This document shows positions 13,675-15,921 of a DNA stretch of 15,921 nt, in pieces. Position numbers and translations under genes: made by a program. Below the pieces are notes generated by a model. It searched no databases. It was not told the origin of the DNA and saw nothing but the letters and a program-made list of their open reading frames with translations. Origin of the DNA: Flavobacteriaceae bacterium. Lineage in GTDB: Bacteria > Bacteroidota > Bacteroidia > Flavobacteriales > Flavobacteriaceae. Each line of letters opens with the position of its first letter. Position 1 is the stretch's first letter. The stretch covers positions 1 to 15,921 of the forward strand of contig DAOVTF010000006.1 in the NCBI GenBank assembly GCA_030633225.1, read 5' to 3'.

Positions 13675-15588
13675 ATGAAAGTTGATCCAATAAAATATTC
13701 AGAAGCCGGTACATTTGAAGACACAAGATTTGAAAAGATTCATAATGTAGTTTTTAATGATTCTGTTGAAGCTTCAATTATTGTAGCACATGAAATATCA
13801 AACCTAATCAAATTAAAAGCTTTACAAAATAAAAATTGTGTACTTGGTTTAGCTACAGGTTCATCTCCAATTGATGTCTATGAAGAATTGGTGAGATTAC
13901 ATAAAGAAGAAGGCTTAAGTTTTAAGAATGTAATCACCTTTAATCTGGATGAATATTATCCGATGAGTAAAGAAAATACGCAGAGTTATTGGTATTTTAT
14001 GCATGAACATTTGTTTGATCATGTTGATATTTTACCTGAAAACATTAATATTCCAGATGGTACAGTAGATAAAGATTATGTTCATCAATTTTGTATTGAT
14101 TATGAATTAAAAATAAAAGATGCAGGCGGATTAGATTTTCAATTATTAGGAATAGGTCGAACGGGTCATATAGGTTTTAATGAGCCCGGATCTCATTATA
14201 ATTCAGGAACTAGAAATATAACATTAGATCATATTACAAGAGTAGATGCTGCGCCAGCATTTTTAGGAATTGAAAACGTACCTAGAGTTGCAATTACAAT
14301 GGGGATTAGCACTATACGTCGAGCCAGAAGAATAGTATTATTGGCTTGGGGTATCAATAAAGCAGAAGTTGTTAAAAAAGCGATAGAAGGAGAGATTACT
14401 TCCGAAATACCATCTTCATACTTGCAGACTCATAACAATATTACTTTTGTTTTAGATGAAAGTGCTTCTCAAGATTTAACCAGAATTAAAACTCCTTGGT
14501 TGGTTAAACCTTGTAATTGGACAGAAGCATCAACAATTAAGGCATCTGTATGGTTAAGTGAGTTGAAACAGAAATCAATATTAAAACTAACAGATTCTGA
14601 TTATAACAATAATGGTATGTCAAATTTGTTAATTGACCACGGTTCAGCTTATAATTTGAATATTAAAATATTTAATAAATTACAACATACTATAACAGGC
14701 TGGCCTGGAGGTAAACCTAAAGCAGACGATACTAATAGACCAGAACGTAAAAAACCAGCTAAAAAGCGCGTTATTATTTTTAGTCCACACCCAGATGATG
14801 ATGTAATTTCCATGGGAGGAACATTTGATAGGTTGGTTGAACAAGGTCACGATGTTCATATTGCATATCAAACATCAGGTAATATTGCAGTATCCGACAA
14901 GGAAGCTATGAAATTTGCAGAGGTTGCTCTTTTACTTAATGGAGATGGTTCAAATGCACAAAAAATAATAGAAGATATAAATAATAAAAACAAATTTGAT
15001 CTAGATACGATTGAAGTTAGAAATCTTAAGGGTCTAATAAGAAGAAAAGAATCTATAGCATCAACAAGATACCTAGGTGTTCCTGATGAGAATGTTCATT
15101 TTTTAGATTTACCTTTTTACGAAACTGGTAAACCAAAAAAGAATAAACTTAGCGAACAGGATTTTAAAATTATGAATGACTTAATATCATCAATAAAACC
15201 ACATCAAATATATGCTGCAGGAGATCTTGCAGATCCGCATGGCACACATAAAGTTTGCTTAGATGCTTTATTTGGCTCATTAAGTGAACTAAAGAAAGAA
15301 GAGTATATGAACGATTGTTGGGTATGGTTATATCGAGGAGCTTGGCATGAATGGGATACACATGAGATTGATATGGCGGTACCGATGAGCCCAGATCAAG
15401 TTAAGAAAAAAAGACAAGCAATTTTTTATCATCAATCTCAAAAGGATGGAGTGCTTTTTCAAGGCGATGATTCAAGAGAATTTTGGATGAGAGCAGAAGA
15501 TAGAAATAAAGTAACAGCAAAAAAATATAATGACTTGGGCTTAGCCGATTATGAAGCATTAGAGGCTTTTAAAAGATATTATTTCTAA
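13675..15588 (+). CDS. nagB: Glucosamine-6-phosphate deaminase fused to PIG-L/LmbE deacetylase domain
   Basis: A 637-residue cytoplasmic fusion; E. coli NagB alone is 266 residues. Residues about 25-280 are a NagB domain: CVLGLATGSSP (phosphate loop, 55-65), VITFNLDEYYPM with the catalytic aspartate at 92, and GIGRTGHIGFNEPGS with H165 and E170. The residue matching E. coli D141 is threonine 163 here. Residues about 365-637 are a PIG-L/LmbE domain: the metal-binding PHPDDD (371-376) and the second site DPHGTH (520-525), used for N-deacetylation of GlcNAc compounds. NagB turns glucosamine-6-phosphate into fructose-6-phosphate and ammonia. The second domain may supply the preceding GlcNAc-6-phosphate deacetylation (NagA step), which is an inference. 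Fusions of this kind are annotated in other Bacteroidota. The neighbours fit: glycan importers upstream, phosphofructokinase downstream. It has its own promoter region and palindrome. Confidence 0.9.
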   Translation: MKVDPIKYSEAGTFEDTRFEKIHNVVFNDSVEASIIVAHEISNLIKLKALQNKNCVLGLATGSSPIDVYEELVRLHKEEGLSFKNVITFNLDEYYPMSKENTQSYWYFMHEHLFDHVDILPENINIPDGTVDKDYVHQFCIDYELKIKDAGGLDFQLLGIGRTGHIGFNEPGSHYNSGTRNITLDHITRVDAAPAFLGIENVPRVAITMGISTIRRARRIVLLAWGINKAEVVKKAIEGEITSEIPSSYLQTHNNITFVLDESASQDLTRIKTPWLVKPCNWTEASTIKASVWLSELKQKSILKLTDSDYNNNGMSNLLIDHGSAYNLNIKIFNKLQHTITGWPGGKPKADDTNRPERKKPAKKRVIIFSPHPDDDVISMGGTFDRLVEQGHDVHIAYQTSGNIAVSDKEAMKFAEVALLLNGDGSNAQKIIEDINNKNKFDLDTIEVRNLKGLIRRKESIASTRYLGVPDENVHFLDLPFYETGKPKKNKLSEQDFKIMNDLISSIKPHQIYAAGDLADPHGTHKVCLDALFGSLSELKKEEYMNDCWVWLYRGAWHEWDTHEIDMAVPMSPDQVKKKRQAIFYHQSQKDGVLFQGDDSREFWMRAEDRNKVTAKKYNDLGLADYEALEAFKRYYF

Positions 15589-15709
15589 TTATTTATATAT
15601 TTATTTACTTATAATATTTAATAAATCTTCATTTTTTGTCAAATTCACAATTCCGCAATCGTTTTCGTTAAAAATTATTATTTATAATAAATAAAAGGAT
15701 ATTTATTAT

Positions 15710-15717
15710 TATTTTTG
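15710..15717 (+). promoter_or_regulatory. Possible -7 element of the phosphofructokinase gene
   Basis: TATTTTTG fits TAnnTTTG and ends 20 bases before the start at 15738. No -33 TTG is visible. No convincing terminator lies between the nagB fusion and this point, so read-through from nagB is also possible. Confidence 0.4.
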
Positions 15718-15737
15718 TGTGATTTTTTTAAAAAAAT

Positions 15738-15921
15738 ATGAAAAAATATATAAAAAAAATAGCTGTAATGACTTCTTGTGGAGATGCACCAGGAATGAAT
15801 GCTGCAATTCGTGCAGTAGTAAGAACTATTTCTTATTATAAATTGGAATGTGTTGGCATTTACCGAGGTTATGAAGGATTAATTGAAGGAGATTTTGAAA
15901 AAATGGATGCCAGAAGTGTAC
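15738..15921 (+). CDS. pfkA: ATP-dependent 6-phosphofructokinase, 5' end only
   Basis: Sixty-one codons are present before the window ends. The N-terminus [21 protein letters not shown] matches the ATP-binding start of PfkA (usual form [14 protein letters not shown]). It is followed by [32 protein letters not shown], typical of flavobacterial enzymes. It phosphorylates fructose-6-phosphate to fructose-1,6-bisphosphate in glycolysis, acting directly on the product of the NagB reaction encoded just upstream. The first glycine of the GGD loop is a cysteine here (TGT at about 15777-15779), which is unusual. The start follows an A-rich stretch, and no in-frame upstream start competes. Gap to the nagB fusion is 149 bases. 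Confidence 0.93.
   Translation, partial: MKKYIKKIAVMTSCGDAPGMNAAIRAVVRTISYYKLECVGIYRGYEGLIEGDFEKMDARSV

Noticed and set aside
14680..15361. Two minus-strand frames of about 63 residues opposite the nagB fusion
   Set aside because: Both are antisense to the PIG-L half of a clear gene and have no coding character.
15599..15637. Possible terminator after the nagB fusion
   Set aside because: Only a 7-bp all-AT stem with a 14-base loop is seen, and the T-run is offset, so it is too weak to call.

Overview
This is AT-rich DNA from a member of the Bacteroidota, almost certainly a Flavobacteriaceae species. The evidence is two SusC/SusD pairs, TAnnTTTG-type promoter elements, A-rich regions in place of Shine-Dalgarno sequences, and several flavobacterial families (DUF4442, DUF4870, PadR/HAAS-PspC/GIN and the NagB-PIG-L fusion).

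Left part (1-3984). A partial DUF4442 thioesterase-like gene lies on the minus strand and diverges from a small DUF4870 membrane protein. A three-gene module follows: a PadR regulator whose stop overlaps the start of a large HAAS + PspC membrane protein, then a GIN-domain lipoprotein with seven evenly spaced SSG turns, closed by a hairpin terminator at 3959-3984. The module looks like an envelope-sensing or envelope-maintenance set.

Central part (3985-13528). Two complete susC-susD units stand in tandem on the plus strand, each ending in a strong terminator. The two susC genes share an almost identical 5' leader of about 40 nt containing an ATG-TAA start-stop, plus similar signal peptides and N-terminal carboxypeptidase-regulatory domains; beyond that they diverge. 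The two SusD proteins belong to different families, yet both units end in a similar 3' sequence.

Right part (13529-15921). A 637-residue fusion of a glucosamine-6-phosphate deaminase (NagB) domain and a PIG-L/LmbE deacetylase domain follows, then the first 61 codons of 6-phosphofructokinase.

Taken together, susC-susD-susC-susD-nagB resembles, as I recall it, the core of the Flavobacterium johnsoniae chitin utilisation locus. The inferred route is uptake of GlcNAc-containing oligosaccharides through the two TonB-dependent pores, then deacetylation, deamination to fructose-6-phosphate and glycolysis. No glycoside hydrolase is present in the window.

The most interesting structure is non-coding. 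A GCAT-n4-ATGC-like motif occurs upstream of both susC genes and of nagB, as a perfect 5-bp-arm palindrome at nagB, and could be the operator of one shared amino-sugar regulator. No RNA gene, insertion sequence or CRISPR array was seen.
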